From Morchella semilibera (Eukaryota > Ascomycota > Pezizomycetes > Pezizales > Morchellaceae): a stretch of DNA of 64,000 bases. Below, piece by piece: positions 11,650 through 25,600 of the stretch. Below the pieces are notes generated by a model. That model was given only the letters and a program-made list of their open reading frames with translations. It had not been told where the DNA came from and did not search any database. The position numbers and the translations under genes were made by a program. The stretch is from contig CM018603.1 in assembly GCA_009192285.1 (NCBI GenBank), positions 558,001-622,000 on the forward strand, written 5' to 3'. Within the stretch, counting starts at the first letter, position 1. Every line of letters begins with the position of its first letter.

Positions 11650-12193
11650 TTAACGCGCGAGTATCTCTAGATAATATTTCTATAATTTATTTTAAGTTCG
11701 TTGTATCGAAACCCGTTCCGCCGCGGGAGGGTATGGTGCGGTAAACGTGTCAAAAGTGGTTTTACCAACGGTGGTAAATTATTTTACCACCGGTGGTGAA
11801 AATAATACCAGCATTTATACCTCAAAATGGATATTAGCACAGACCTTTTCGCCAAAAGGGGCTATATAATGCCAGTATATATGAACATTGTCCACCGGTG
11901 GGAATTTCACCACCAGTGATAGGCCATTTTACCACCGGTGGCAGGTATTTTACCACTGGTGTGAAACTGTTGGTATTAATGATAATGCAGCATAAAGACT
12001 GAAAGTCAGCATTTATACTGGGACAAGGACTGAAATTCAGTGCTTATACCACCGGTGGTAAATAATTTACCACCGTTGGTGAAATTACTTTTGACACATT
12101 TACCGCTCCATACGGGAGCCTCTACTTGCCAACCAAGGTGGCAACCGTCAGTAGCGTTTTGGCCTGTTGCCAAACTTGATTAACGCGCGAGTA
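11650..12193. repeat. segment bounded by 14-bp direct repeats TTAACGCGCGAGTA
   Basis: TTAACGCGCGAGTA occurs at 11650-11663 and again, same orientation, at 12180-12193, flanking the CCACCGGTGG element. A third copy lies inverted at 31130-31143. Fourteen bases with CGCGCG, three times in 64 kb, is far beyond chance and marks the end of a dispersed repeat. Read outward it begins TACTCG, like several small inverted-repeat elements in this window. Confidence 0.55.
11731..12113. mobile_element. MITE-like element with ~68-bp inverted ends built on CCACCGGTGG
   Basis: The left end starts GTATGGTGCGGTAAACGTGT and the right end, read inverted, starts GTATGGAGCGGTAAATGTGT. The similarity continues for about 68 bp (TCAAAAGT, ACCAACGGTGGTAAATTATT, ACCACCGGTGGT). 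Inside, the palindrome CCACCGGTGG and close variants recur several times with both orientations of TTTTACCAC. There is no coding capacity in 383 bp. GGGAG occurs just outside both ends and may be a target duplication, offset by one base on the left. A non-autonomous DNA transposon is the simplest reading. Confidence 0.75.
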
Positions 12194-12817
12194 CTCACGG
12201 TGCTAGTCTCTTTAGGTGGTGTGCTCAATACCGGGACTAATATACATACATGTAAATACTACAATTAAAATAGGGGATGGGCACGAGACTACATACATGT
12301 ACTTAGTATCTGGTGCTAGAATCAAAATGCCGATCAACCCAATTATCATTTGGTGGTAGAATATTAAGTAAGCGGCATTTTGATTTTTTGGCAGAGTGAG
12401 TACATCCTTATGTGAAAATGTGTCGGGTGCGATATCAATACCCCGCAGTATAAACCGATAACACGATATCAAGTTATGTATGCAATTTGATGATAAAACC
12501 AACATTGGTGACCGCTGTTGCCACCCACACTCCTCTTATGTGAAGCGCCGGTACCTCAGGAACATCCACTTCTACCAAAGAAGCTACAGACTCATCATCA
12601 AGCCAGCCTCACAAGGGTCTGGATAGAAACGTTTTGAGAAAGATAAAAGTGTCTTGGCTCTGAAACAGCTATACCTGGTCTTATTTCGCCACATTCTTGA
12701 TATTCATTCACACCTTACTGCTTCTCTCATCGCATTCCCAACACCACCACTAGGGACAACACGGTCACCCACTCGTAACCGACTCAGAAACCACAAGAGA
12801 TTTTTTTCTTTCTTGTA

Positions 12818-15800
12818 ATGAGGCGACCTCTACACATGATAGCTCAAGCCGAATCCGAAGCCGCCTTGATGCGTAAGCTTCGTGATGCACCCAAGGATAA
12901 CAACTATCGGTACACCGAAGCAGCCCGAATAAACTTACTTCGCGACCTCACTTCAACACTAGCCAATAACAAGGTCGAATATTTCAAGTATTTTTTTCCT
13001 AATGGACGCCCAACCGAGCAAACATTGGCTGCTTGGAACATGTCAGCAGCCCAAGGAGCTGTTGAGGGTGCTGAGTATAGTGCTGCGGCACGAGGGAAGC
13101 CTTGCGGCCATATACTAAAGGGTGGGGAGGCAACGTATCGGTGCAAGTATGTAGTATCCGACTTCCTTTCCCCACTGAACAGAGAATGGTGTCCTTCTAA
13201 GTCTTCCGGGCGCAATTTTCACAAGCTTGTATATCCGAATATCAGCTAACACAAGGGCAGGACTTGCTCCCTTGATGAGACATGCGTTCTTTGCAGTAAA
13301 TGCTTCGAAGCCTCCGATCATACCGGTCATTCCGTGTTTGTCAGTATTTCGCCAGGAAATAGTGGGTGCTGCGATTGTGGAGATGCAGAAGCTTGGGTTA
13401 TACCTGTAAAATGTGCAATTCACTGGGATAACGGAAATCCTTCGGGCGCAGATTCTGGAGACGGTGCGGGGGTCTTGCCAGAGGACCTTGTTAAAAGCAT
13501 TCAATGTACTATTGCAAGGGCAATAGATTACATTTGCGATGTTGTGTCATGCTCCCCTGAGCAATTACGGTTGTCAAGAACAAAGGATGAGATCGAGGAG
13601 GACGCACGAATGTCCCAATTAACGTCACGATATTTTCAAGACGAAGAAGATTGCAAAGATCTAGAGTATGCATTAATACTTTGGAATGACGAAAAACATA
13701 CTATCGACGAGGTTGAGGATCAAGTTGCGCGGGCTTGCAAAAAGAAGAAGGAGTTTGGGAAGCTACGAGCACAAGAAACCGATTTTATGGGGCGAAGTAT
13801 AATTACTTACAGTCGTAGCATTGATGAATTGCTAAGGATATCGAAGATAATCGAACAAATCAAAGTCACCGTTACCATTAGATCTTCCAGGGATACATAT
13901 CGGGAACAGATGTGCGGAACTATCATTGAATGGCTTGGTGATATTGCAGGCTGTAGTACTGGCAAAGACAACAATATACTTCGAACCAGTATTTGCAAAG
14001 AATTGCTTGGGGGCTGGCGAGTTGGATCGAGGGCATCAAACACGGAAATAGGGAAGGAAGGGGTTGACGATCATGCCCTTGAGGAGGATCGAGCTGCTAT
14101 GTTAGGGGCTAGAGGCTTGCCAATAGAAGAATTAGGTCGTGCGGATATTGAGCTAGACGACATGGAAGTGGATGTTGAGGCGGATGGGGATGAAGAGGGG
14201 GATGGAGAACTGGGCGATTTGATTGACTTGGAGGAAGGCCTACCACTTACAGATGAGCAACGTATGAGAGACGCATTGGAGGATGAGATACAAGAAAGGG
14301 AGCCAGAAGCACCTGAACGTTCTGAGGAGGATGATGTTGATATGATTGGCCGTTTTGACCGTTTTGACTACCGGCCATGGCAGGGATTTGGGAGACGACC
14401 TCCGATAACAGCGCCTGGAGAGATAGCGTTTCGGTCGGCGCCCGGCGGGGCTCGAAGTCCGGAATATAACACTGAACTATCGTTCACTGGTACGTTAAAG
14501 ATCCCACAGACCCCAGGTGACAACCATGCGCGAAGAAAAGGACCACCAGCACCTCAGTATTGGCTGGAAAAGCCTGATGGATACATGCCTCGACATCCTG
14601 TCCCCGCGTACGAGGACTTACGGCAGCGGGTCCGCTTAGATTGGCTAGTATTGTTTGACCTGCGGCTATGGAAAAAGGCTAGGGTAAACTTGCGGGACTT
14701 GTATATCAGTACAGTGGTGGCTATTCCCGAGTTTAAAAGGATTCTGGGCCTCCGGTTTGCTGGGCTTTACACAGTCTTGAGCCAGCTCTACCTCATTCCA
14801 GACAGAGAGCCCGATCACTCAATAATTAATCTTTCATTGCAAATATTGACCACCCCTTCGATTACTGCAGATGTTGTGAAGAGGGGAAACTTTCTCACAA
14901 ATCTGATGGCGATCCTTTACACATTCTTGACGACACGGCAAGTGGGACACCCGCACGATGTCAACGAAAAAGCAATACTCGCTTTTGACGCTGGCTCGCT
15001 CCAAAATCGACGGATGTTTCACTTTTTCCAGGATATGCGATATCTTTTTAGTTCCAATTATGTTCAGGGAAGATTAAGGGAAGAAGAAAGGTACACGCTA
15101 CAGTTTCTAGACCTGGTACGGCTCCATCAAGGAATTTGTCCAAATGTTAGGGCTGTCGGCGAGCATGTGGAATACGAGGTCGAGGCCTGGATGAGTGCAT
15201 CACTGATTACAAGAGAAATCTGTAAACTGGCTCGACAATTCGCAGAGGCCTTTAAATGGTGCAATGACCCTCTTGACAACAGCCTACAACGCACCATCGC
15301 TACCGTTGCAAGATACGCGATAGTAAATTCTATGGGTTGGGAACGCTTGCGGTTTCACCAAGCCGAGCTCAAATCGGACACCACCTTTACATATCTTGGG
15401 AAATATCAGTTTGATCAGGATACTTATAGTCGGGATATCCAGTATTACGTAGTTGACTACAAAGTCGACAAACAGCCAATTAGTTTCCATCATGCATTGC
15501 ACTATACCCTTTCATGGCTCATTGAGGCCGGAAAGACCACACCCGTAACCGATCTGAAGACTTTTTTGATGCCCGAATGGGATAGCCTTAAAGGTGCGGC
15601 TAACGGGCTTGGATACGAATATGAGCTGGAAGATTTGGTGCTTGCGATGTTTGATTTTCCCTTGAGGGTCTGCGTTTGGCTATCCCAGATGAAAGCAGGA
15701 ATGTGGGTTCGTAATGGCTTCAGTCTCAGGCACCAAATGCAAGCATACAAAAACGTTTCCCAACGGGATCTCACCCATAATCGGGACATATTTCTTCTGC

Positions 15801-18800
15801 AGACCGCGTTGGTCACTATCAACCCTGCTCGGATGCTGGTAAACATGGTCGAACGATTTGGCCTCCATCGTTGGATACAGGGTGACTTTAAGCCCCCTGC
15901 TGGATACGAGGAGATGCAAATCCTAGATATGGCTGAGGATTTTTTGCATCTGTTGATTGTCCTGTTGAGTGATCGGCTGCCCCTCATTCCCCTCCAAGAA
16001 GAGCCTGATCTCCAAGTACTCAAACTCAAACGAGAGATTGCGCATATCCTTTGCTTCAAACCGATACAATACTCAGAGCTTACTAGGCAACTTCCTGAGA
16101 GGTTGCAGGATCATGAAATGTTTCAGGACGTCCTAGATGAAATGTCAGTCTACCGAGCTCCCGATGGGCTTTCCGACTCCGGTACATTCGAGCTCAAAGA
16201 AAAGTACCAAGACGAAGTTGACCCTTATATCATGCAATTCTCAAAAAACCAGCGGGAAGAGACTGAGAGTAATTACTGCGCTCGAATCTCAAAGAAAACC
16301 GGGAAACCACAGTCGGAGATCGTTTTCGAGCCGAAATTGAGGAAGATCAATACCGGTATGTTTACAGAAATCGCTGCATTTACTAGGACGCCCGTGTTCG
16401 CTCAGGCAATTTGCTACTCATTAACCTATGCGCTGCGATTCAAGTCATGGGCCCCCAGTATCCAGGACACCAGAGTGGAAACGTTTTTGCAAGTTTGTCT
16501 CCACCTCTGTCAATTAGCTGTCATCGAAGATTCGGAAGAAGGGGGAGAGAATAATGATTCATTCATCCTTCATGCCTTGAACAGAACTGCTCGGGATGCA
16601 CTTGACCCGTCAGACCCACAATCAAGGGAAGAAAAGTGGACAATTGTAACTATACTTCGCCATTTAGCAGGAATGGAATCCTTCAAAGCGTGCCATCCGA
16701 AAATCAATAACGTGCTGCAGCGAATGCGATTAAAGAAACCGCAGGCCTTCGCTACGGCTGGCGAAGGAGCGTGTGAGATGGGAGAGAAGATGGACACTGA
16801 AGTCGAGCAAAATAGCAAAGATGCTGAGGCAGAGCGGAAAAAATTGTTAGCAAAAGAGACCCAGGCAAAGGTCTTAGCGCAAATGAGGCAGCAACAGCAG
16901 AACTTTCTGAACACCTCAGGATTCGATTTTATTGATGATTTCTCAGATAGCGATGATGATCATTTTATGGACACCGAAGAAGAACAAAAGAAGTGGTGGA
17001 AATATCCTGCGGGTACCTGCATCCTCTGTCAAGAAGAGATGAACGATTCTCGACTTTACGGAACACTCGCACTAGTGACGGATACCAACATATTGAGGCA
17101 GACGCCACTAACGGAGCCAAACTACATATACGAGATTTTGAAGACACCAGACAGCCTGGATCGCCCTGTGGACGATATAAGACCTTTTGGAGTTGCGAGC
17201 ATGAATAGAGATTCCGTAAAGAAGCTAGCAATGGATGGATCGGAAGTTATAACGAAAAGGCAGGGTTTGGGCCAAGGATTCCCTCCAGAATCAGTCAAAA
17301 GAGGTCCGGTGGCAGTTGGGTGTAGCCACATCATGCATTTCAGCTGCTTTGAACACTATTACGACTCGACGAAACGGCGGCACCCCCATCAGATTGCGAG
17401 GCAACATCCAGAGCGGCTGAAGCTAAAAGAGTTTATTTGCCCCCTTTGCAAAGCACTCGGAAACGCATTCCTTCCGATCATTTGGAAATCAAAAGAAGAA
17501 TTAGCAGTCGGAGTTTTGCAACCTAGTGAAAACTTCGATATTTGGTTGGGACAGCGCATTGGGCCAATGGTAAGCAGGCTAGAGAAAGGTGTGGTCAAGG
17601 GTGATATTGTTAGAAGCCAAGAGTTATTCAACGTTTACGGCTCGACTTCGATGATTGCACCTTTAGCGAATAAGCTCCACCACCTTCAAACTGCTCACGC
17701 TGGTCCACTGGTCCCAGAACAGCCTACACCCTTTGGAACAGGACGGGCGGGACGGTCTTATAACTTTGGAGAACGCGTTGAAACCGGTCAAATACTTCCT
17801 ACGAATATACATACTGAGATCGATGAATTGCACAAAATCTACCGAAGGCTGAGGGATACCCTTAAAAGCAACCATATCGCTTCTAAATACAATCCGGTTG
17901 ATCTTAAAGATGATGAGGTCGACCCTTCACCCGAATTAACGCATTGTGATTCTCTGGTAAGAATTTTGGGATACACGATTTCATCTGTTGAAATTTCCCA
18001 ACGTGGGATTGGATCAGACCCTGGGTCAACGCTTTTAGATAAGATCTCACAGCAAGTTCTTACACATCTGAGGATTCTTTCAGAAACAATATTTTCATAT
18101 ATCACTGTGGGTGGGTTGCAAAACCTGACTGAAAACAGTACCCTCCAACAATTCAACGACATGCAACAGGAACAAATGCAAAAATTGTTTGTTGGGCATC
18201 CCCAAATCTGCGACGACAAAACCAAACAAAAGGTTTTCTTGGATGTGGAGCCTCTGTTTAGCACCGATTCATTTGTATTTTTGGCAGAATGCTCTCTGTG
18301 CCTGATCCCTGCCTTGAATCTCGAGGTGATGCATATTGTACGGTTATGCTACATCGCAGAAATCGTTAAAGCTACCATTACACTAAAGATCTCAGGCCTA
18401 GAGCAATATACACAGAAATGGGGCCGGTCAGCACTAGAAAGATACGAGACTGCTCAAGGTTACATCTCGTATACTGATATACAGCTCGAGACTTTCAGGT
18501 CCTTTGTCAACCTCCTGGGACGATATCAAGACATGGATAAAGATTGTTCCTCTGAAACTTTCCCATGGGCAATATATTATACATTGGTTAAAAAATTTAC
18601 CACACCGTTTCTTCGCAAGACCGCTATCCTGCTGCATACTAGATATGGAATACTTCCCCCGAACACCGAGCTTGAAGACACTACCGAACAGAGAAGGCTC
18701 TCGAAGGCTCTGGGTTTACCGGATCTTGAAGAGATCTTTCAATATTGCCTAAGTGGTACCAAGGATGCAGGGTTTATGCGTGCCATAATTGCAGGGTGGT

Positions 18801-19428
18801 GTAGGCATTATGATTACAGCAAAGCTCTACCATCATTGTCTCATCCGTCAATATTCGAACTTGTGGGCTTGCCATCGCATTTTGATACTTTAGTCGAAGA
18901 AGCGATGAAAAGGCGGTGTCTAAAGAGTGGGAAAGACCTCTCAGACCCCACTGTTTGTTTGTTCTGTGGGGAGATATTCTGTTCACAGGCGGTTTGCTGT
19001 CTTGAGGGTAGGATAGGAGGCTGCAACCAACATCTTACCAGGTAATTATCATTTAGAGGCTTCTTCTCCATTTGAAGCTGATACTAACGATGCCTGAAGG
19101 TGTGGGAAGGACATAGGGCTTTTTATAAACATTCGAAAATGCTGTGTATTATATCTGCATAATGGACACGGGAGCTTTGCAGCGGCACCATATCTTGACA
19201 AGCATGGAGAAACCGATTACGGTCTTAGGTAGCTCCCTTTCCTATCTTGGCTTGAAGCTTAAGGTCTATTATTAACGCTTGCATTCCAGGCGCAACCGTC
19301 AGTTATTCTTAAACCAACGCCGTTACGATGCCTTGCTTCGGAACACTTGGCTTCAACATGGAATCCCGTCTATTATTTCGAGGAAATTGGAGGCCGACAT
19401 CAATAATGGTGGTTGGGAGACGATGTGA
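12818..19428 (+). CDS. UBR1: UBR1-type E3 ubiquitin ligase (N-recognin)
   Basis: Four exons: 12818-13146, 13261-19041, 19100-19228, 19290-19428, giving 6378 nt and 2125 residues with no frame conflict. The UBR box (Zn-binding, N-degron type 1 site) spans exons 1 and 2: CGHILKGGEATYRCK continues after the first intron as TCSLDETC, CSKCFEASDHTGH, CCDCGDAEAW. Residues about 210-250 read as the ClpS-like N-domain for bulky N-termini (YALILWNDEKHTIDEV). A large helical middle follows. The RING is near residue 1290 onward (CILCQEEM ... CSHIMHFSCFEHY ... FICPLCKALG), and the C-terminal UBR-like cap carries GHGSFAAAPYLDKHGE and YDALLRNTWLQHGIPSII. It transfers ubiquitin to proteins with destabilising N-termini together with an E2 of the Rad6 class. 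Length fits fungal UBR1 (about 1950-2150 residues). An acidic stretch at about 390-480 (VDVEADGDEEGDGE) separates the N-domain from the body. Confidence 0.95.
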
Positions 19429-20159
19429 TTAGTTTCTTTCCTCTTTCTTTTATTGCCTGGTATCATAAATGATGTTTGGAACCGGACGGCGTATGCATGT
19501 TTTCTTTTTGTTTACGGGTTGTGTGTGATCGGGGTTTTTGATGAGTGAAAGAGCGGTTTATGACATGGTCCCTTATCAAAATCTACAGGGATATTCACGA
19601 GGCAGGCAGGGTCTGTCGTTCTTGTACTTGGTGTTTCGGTCTTTCTTTAGGGTGTAGTCCAAACAAATCTTGCGTAGAATATTCGTTGTGCCCAGGTAAG
19701 GCGTCTGTTTCAATTGCATAGACCGAACCAGTTAAATGTATCTCTGTCATGCAGTATCTACAGCACTCCTTTCGCCATATGTCCATGATCAAACCATACA
19801 AACCCCTGTTATCTCCTGCAGGACATGCATAAATTAGAGTGGCATACCTACCTACACCCCTGGAAGAACATCTGGACGAACGTAGGCGTAACGTCACCAC
19901 TCCATGATTTGGGTGAGACATGCTGTCTGTTTGTCTCTGCCTGTCTGTCTATCGGTTCCCTTGGTCGTAGAGGCAAGCAGAGTCGATTTCCCACGGCTTC
20001 ATCTAACACTTAGTTAAACTACGTCGATAGAAAGAGAGGGAGACAAAAAAAAAAAGGACCCCCACCGCACGCCACCTCTTCCTACCCCACGATTCTCCCG
20101 CCTGTTTTGGCCTCATCGCTGCCTTCCAGCAAAGTTGAAGAGAGCAGAAGGGAAAAATT
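19429..20159. other. intergenic region between UBR1 and the DUF6818 gene
   Basis: UBR1 3' UTR followed by the probable promoter of the next gene. There is an A-rich run (about 20046-20056) and pyrimidine-rich sequence just before the ATG at 20160. I see no gene. Confidence 0.45.
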
Positions 20160-21409
20160 ATGTCTTCTACCCAAGCCGAGCCCAGCCCTGGGACGATAAC
20201 GCTACAATCCAGGAAGAAGGGTCGTATGCCTGGTTCTAAAAATTTCACCGATCATGAAATCTTCACATACATCAAGTTCATCCATGAACGACTCCCGACA
20301 GGGTTTGGAGAGTGGGATACGGTTTATAAGGAGTATAATAAGTGGGCAGAGAGCAATGGGTTTACGAAGCGACCGCAAGAGAGCTTGAAGAAACAATGGT
20401 TAGTTGCCTAGTGTTGGAAACCACCCCCAGAAGAGTGTTTCTAGTAAAATAGCCGGGCCCAACAGTGGACGCAAAGAGTAGTTGAAAGTTAACAATAGCT
20501 CTTGCTAGGAACCAGCGTGTGAATGCTATCAAAACTATCGACGACCCACGATGTCCGTGGGATGTCCAGCTTGTTAAAAAAATTCTCCAAGAGATTGAAG
20601 CAGGCCATCAAATATACAACATCGATGATAGTGACGGATCTACCCTCGAAGGGAACCCGAACCGCAACAACAATAATAGTAATAATCCCAATTCCGAAAG
20701 CGCTCCGCCGCCTGCAACGACTCAGAACCACCAACAAAATATACTTCCAATGGGAGGTGTAGGGGCAGGGGTTGGGCCATTTACACCGTTTTCCCCGTCT
20801 GGTTCATCGCTAGAGCAGGAGGGTTTCAATAACCATCATCCAAGATCTCCAATGAATTCACCGCTCCAAGCAACGGGAGAGCAACAGCAACATCGACTCC
20901 CTCAACAAATTGACTGCGCCCAGACATCACATCCTCCAGCTGCTACACCGTCGGTACAATCATCCAGCGAATTCCGCCGTCCTTCAAGACCACTGCAACC
21001 ACCACAGGATCCAGAGATGGGAAGACTTTTAGAATTCTCCCGACAAGCTGACCACGAGCCGAAGACAGCAGTACATCACTTCCTTGAGCGCGAGAGCTAC
21101 GAAAAGAGTCTGCAAATAATTCGGCTGGAAGACAAGCTCGAGCGCATCCAGTCCAGGCATGCTGATGAACTCGCAAGGCTACAGGAGAAAGTAGAGAGGC
21201 TAGACAGAAGAAACAGAAAGCTGGAACAAGATAATCATGTGTTAAAGATTAAGCATATGCTGTTAAGAGGAGAGAGCGGAGATGGGAAAAGGAAACGGAG
21301 CAGGATTTCTCTGGATATCGAATCCGAAAAAGAGGATGGAGACGAGGAGAGCGATGACGAAGGTGCTGCTTACACAGTGGCCCCAGAGGCTGTTCATGAG
21401 CAGCTATGA
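20160..21409 (+). CDS. DUF6818-type (Myb/trihelix-like) protein with C-terminal coiled coil
   Basis: Two exons, 20160-20398 and 20509-21409, give 379 residues; the 110-nt intron has GTTAGT and CTAG borders. Residues about 17-105 match the DUF6818 pattern: a KKGRMPGSKNFTDHE start, IHERLPTGFGEWDTVYKEYN, KRPQESLKKQW at the splice, NQRVNAIKTIDDPRCPWDV. This resembles a Myb/trihelix DNA-binding fold. The middle is Asn/Gln/Pro-rich and disordered. Residues about 290-345 form a strong coiled coil (EDKLERIQSRHADELARLQ, EKVERLDRRNRKLEQDN) with an adjacent KRKRSR basic cluster, and the C-terminus is acidic. A nuclear dimeric DNA-binding protein is inferred. DUF6818 proteins occur in fungi and oomycetes, often as expanded families. 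The gene is convergent with CYR1. Confidence 0.75.
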
Positions 21410-22609
21410 GATAACTCTTTTTGCCTATTTTCCTTTCTTCGTTTCATTCTAGGTAATTTTTAAAAGGTGCAATTATTATATACATGATGCAGAGAAAATA
21501 CCTTTTTATATAATGTATGCTAGCCTGAAATGATCTCACTTCTGTAAAGATAAACTTACCGACTTTTCAGGGTTGTGTTGAGTTGGGGGATGGATATATA
21601 CTTATATCAACCTTCATGTTGGATGTAAAAGTTAGTACTTTTGTAAAATATAAGGCTTCCTGTTGCTCCATTTAAATTTTTTGGAGGAAGTTAAATATGT
21701 TTGTTTCCGTTGCCGTACAATGACGGTCTCCGTAAGATTAATAATTGTAAATTAATTGCCCTACTGCTCATTCTCATATATCATCGTGCCGGTTTTGCAG
21801 CATCAAGTCAGACCTCAAGACTAGAAAGAAATGCCAACCACCTAAATGTTACTGCCAGTTATTCATTTCGTCCATCGCTATCAACAATCAAAGCAAAGCA
21901 ATAAAAGATAGAGAGATATTACACCAAAAGCATTGCGTACCAACATGAATGAGAAAGAAAAGGGATAGACAGGATAAAGAAAGTAGAGATAGCCATCCTG
22001 TGAAAGGGTGAATCAAAGGTAAAACTATCCATCCTGTGAAGAAATTGAAAACTTGATAAAACGGTACGTAAAGACCCAACCCATCAAATAATACTTAACA
22101 CCCAAGCTTTACGCCCTTGTTAATAAGAATGATAACTATGAATCCAAGGCAAGCGAAAGAAAAAAAAATATATAGCAGAAATCATTTTCAATAAAGGTCA
22201 AGTTTTTCTGTCTCAGAGCCCTGTGGGCAAACTCCGTACTCAAACAATATGAGCTCAACAAAGAGGCAAAAGCCATGATAGACGTATATATCTACAAAAA
22301 GGTATGAGAAAAGGGATGTTGAATCCATCCCTTCCTACCCCACGAAGGCCACCTAGCTCACCCGGATAAGCTTGATGGAGGGTGTACGCGCATCATAAAC
22401 CCTATGAGTCGCTAAAAGACGAACAAAAAGAGAACTACGAGAAAAACAATGCCGAAATAAAACAGAAATCAATAAACTCACAACAAACCAGAAGTCCGGA
22501 TTCGCCAATACAACCTGTTAAAAAAAAAAGGAAAGAAAAGAAAAGAAAAGAGCCAAGAAAAAGCGACCACCGTAAACACCACTCATGTGGTATCAGTGTT
22601 ATTTTTTCT
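21410..22609. other. convergent 3' intergenic region
   Basis: Lies between the stops of the DUF6818 gene and CYR1. AT-rich with A-rich tracts (about 22160 and 22520). No domain-bearing ORF on either strand; presumably two 3' UTRs and their poly(A) sites. Confidence 0.5.
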
Positions 22610-25600
22610 TCAGGAATGAGGTGAAGATGGCGCAGAGTCTGCATAATGGGGCGAAATATACGAAATTTCTGTGAGACGGCTAGGAGAGTTGCTTGCCCCT
22701 TCGTTGATGTTGGGCCATAATCTTGACTCTAGCAGCATTAGAAGGTCTGTAAGAGGTAGGCCCGAGGATAGCCCGCCCATCGAGGGGTTTGGTGTGAGAA
22801 GCTTCCTCAGGTACAAAGTTGTCATTGAATTCTACCCAGGGCACGTTAGTTACTGGATCCTAGGGTAGAAGATTTATGGTTAAGTTCTCACCTCAATTCG
22901 TGTTATGATGTGTTCAAGGAACGGAAGCATAGCATCCTCGGTAAACCCCCCGCCAAGACTCCTTATCTTATTGGGCATATCAGTGTAACCAGTAGGCATT
23001 TTGTTAGCACCGAGTGTGGAGCAAAGAGTCTCTAGCCGCAATGAGATTTCCCACAACGCCCATACTTGATCCACTTCCAATGGTAATAACGGCATTTCGG
23101 GCTTGGGGGCGGCCCGTTTAGTCGTCATGCGCCCTCGAAGAGATTGAGGGTACATTAGGAAAATGAACTCGGGATTCTCAAGTCCCTTCAGCTTTCGAGA
23201 TCCAAGTTCCTTAACTTCGAAGCCCTGGCTACTGAGAGTCCGAAGTTCCCGGCTAATCGCACGGGCAACCTCCTCGTCTCCAAAGATGTCATCAGGTGAT
23301 AGCGATTGATTATCAGGGTTTTCATAAGCAGCAACACATCTTTTGATCTCAGCCACAAAATCGGAGCTGACGGTGATCTGGCCTCCATCTGCCTCCGCAC
23401 TAATACGGGAAGCTCGATTAACTATTGGGCCGAAGTAGTCCATGCGTCGTGTGATCGGGTCAGTTTCGCACACAGGGCCACCCCAATGGATTCCCATCCT
23501 AACTGATAACCCACGGTAGATCCGATTTCCCTCTTCATCCAATATTTCCTTTCCATGAACAGATTCTAAGATCTCTGACGGCCAATCGGCATCTAATAAC
23601 ATCGCTTGAACGCTAAAGCACCAAAGCAATGCCGAGGTTGAAGTTGGAAAGCAAACCATAAAGGCATCGCCTTCCGTCTTAACCTCGTATCCTCCAACAA
23701 TACGCAATTGACGACGCATAATTATGTTGTGAATCTTGATACCAGAACGCATTGCAATCGGATAGGTTTCCCAGAGTAACGTAGAATTTTTGATGTCAGT
23801 GAATACCATGGCAAGGTCTCCTTCAGGAGCTTTGACTTCAGCATCAAGACGAGCCAAAATCTATCATGCTATTGTTAGTATAATGGATGGAACTTGTACT
23901 AGTGGACTAATTAAGTCCCGAGAGTTCTCGCCAGGCGGCCGCCGCCAATCTCTCGAGACTTGATTAACACCTTAGTAGATAATCGGGAATACATACCGAA
24001 TCATCTGGAAAATCTTTTCCACGTCTATTTTTCCTTGCGGTGACTATTTGGGGCTGCTCGTCATTCTGGAAAGGCCCTGATCTCGCAGATACTGATGGAG
24101 TTCGCACCCGGCCCTTTGTCTTCCTCAGATCTCCGACGCCAAGAATCATGACCATAATCTTGTTTGTAGCTCCGTAGGCCATGGCAATATCTCTCAACTT
24201 ATGGGCGGCCTTCATCAAATCTGCACGTTCACCACGAGCGAGATCCACTGCAGTCTGATAGCTCAAGTATTCCCATACTTCTCTACTAGCGATGATAAGA
24301 AGCTCTTCCTGATCGGATATTGTTGTCTCATGAATGTGAGGAGATGCGTTGACGCATGGCATAAGGTGAAAATACCCAAATGCACGCGATACATCGAGAA
24401 CGTCATTGAGTTTTCCGTTTCTTGAAACATATCCACCTGCTTCGCGGATCCTTTCGGCCTCTTGTGGGTTTCCTGGGTCGTGCTTCTTAGTCAAAAGCTT
24501 ATGGTCACCATTTGTTTGAACCATGATTGCCATAGCATCCCCAACGTTGGCAAGATAAAGCTCATTGTCCTTGATGTAGACAACAGTTGCCACCCCACCG
24601 GAAGCAAGATCGTCCTGGCCAAGAACAGCAGCACTTGGTGCGATAGAACCACGGTGGGAATTTATTCCAGAAACATTTTTCTCATCGAAAGTTTGCATTG
24701 CAACTGTAGCAAGCTCCTTATTCAGGTTCAGGAACGCTCGATGTAAGGCCTTTCCTGGTTTCTCATCTGCTCGTAGCTTATCAAGCTCTTCCTTCAAGAA
24801 AAATTCCAATGACTCGTGGAGGAACTTTGAGACCTTACTCCCTCCAGTTGACAAAGCCTGCCCATCGAACATCCCAACGATACATTCATTTCGATTTCCA
24901 CGAAAACCCGGAATCACCATGTCGATCATTGAAAGATGTTCACTTCTACCTAGTGAGTCAGACATGCCGTAAGACATTGATCGCACCATTGACCCTGAGA
25001 GTCGTACTCGACGATCTTCTGTCTGGTCCGGCACATTAGGAATTGTCAATGTTACATCCATGAGGCCAAGAACCCGAAGCTTCGAGAGCTGAGTAAAATC
25101 CGTAATACTGTGTTTATGCTCAGAATTGGATTCGCTTCGACCCGGCTTGATTTCTAGCCGCTTGTTGCCGGACATGCTAAGATACTTCAATTCAAGATTC
25201 CAGTTCCTATAAGGCAGAGTTAATAAAAACACTCAATTACTACGTTCCGTGTAAATGAAAAGAAACTAACCAATTCCAGTCATACGGCCAATTTGAAATA
25301 TTGTACTTTAATGCATTATTCCCCACGTCCAGAACTAGTAGTTTCCTTATCTTCCCCAGCTCTGCCGGAAGTGTGTAAAATTTGTTTGAATTGATATAGA
25401 GTACGTTAAGCAGGTTAACACTCTCAAGATCTTCGGCAGGCAAGCTCGTCAACTCGTTCCCAGAAAGATAGAGCTCGTTTAACATAGGCATCCCCTTCAA
25501 AGCCCTTGTAGGAATGTCGTAGATCTCGTTGTATGAGAGATTTAACACCCTTAACTCCGAAAGTAATGATAGTTGTTCAAAAACCTCATCCGACAACTTG

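Noticed and set aside
22832-22891. Alternative 32-nt last intron in CYR1 ending at CCCTAG
   Set aside because: Too short for this genome; the 60-nt version has an ACTAAC branch point and gives a more natural C-terminus.
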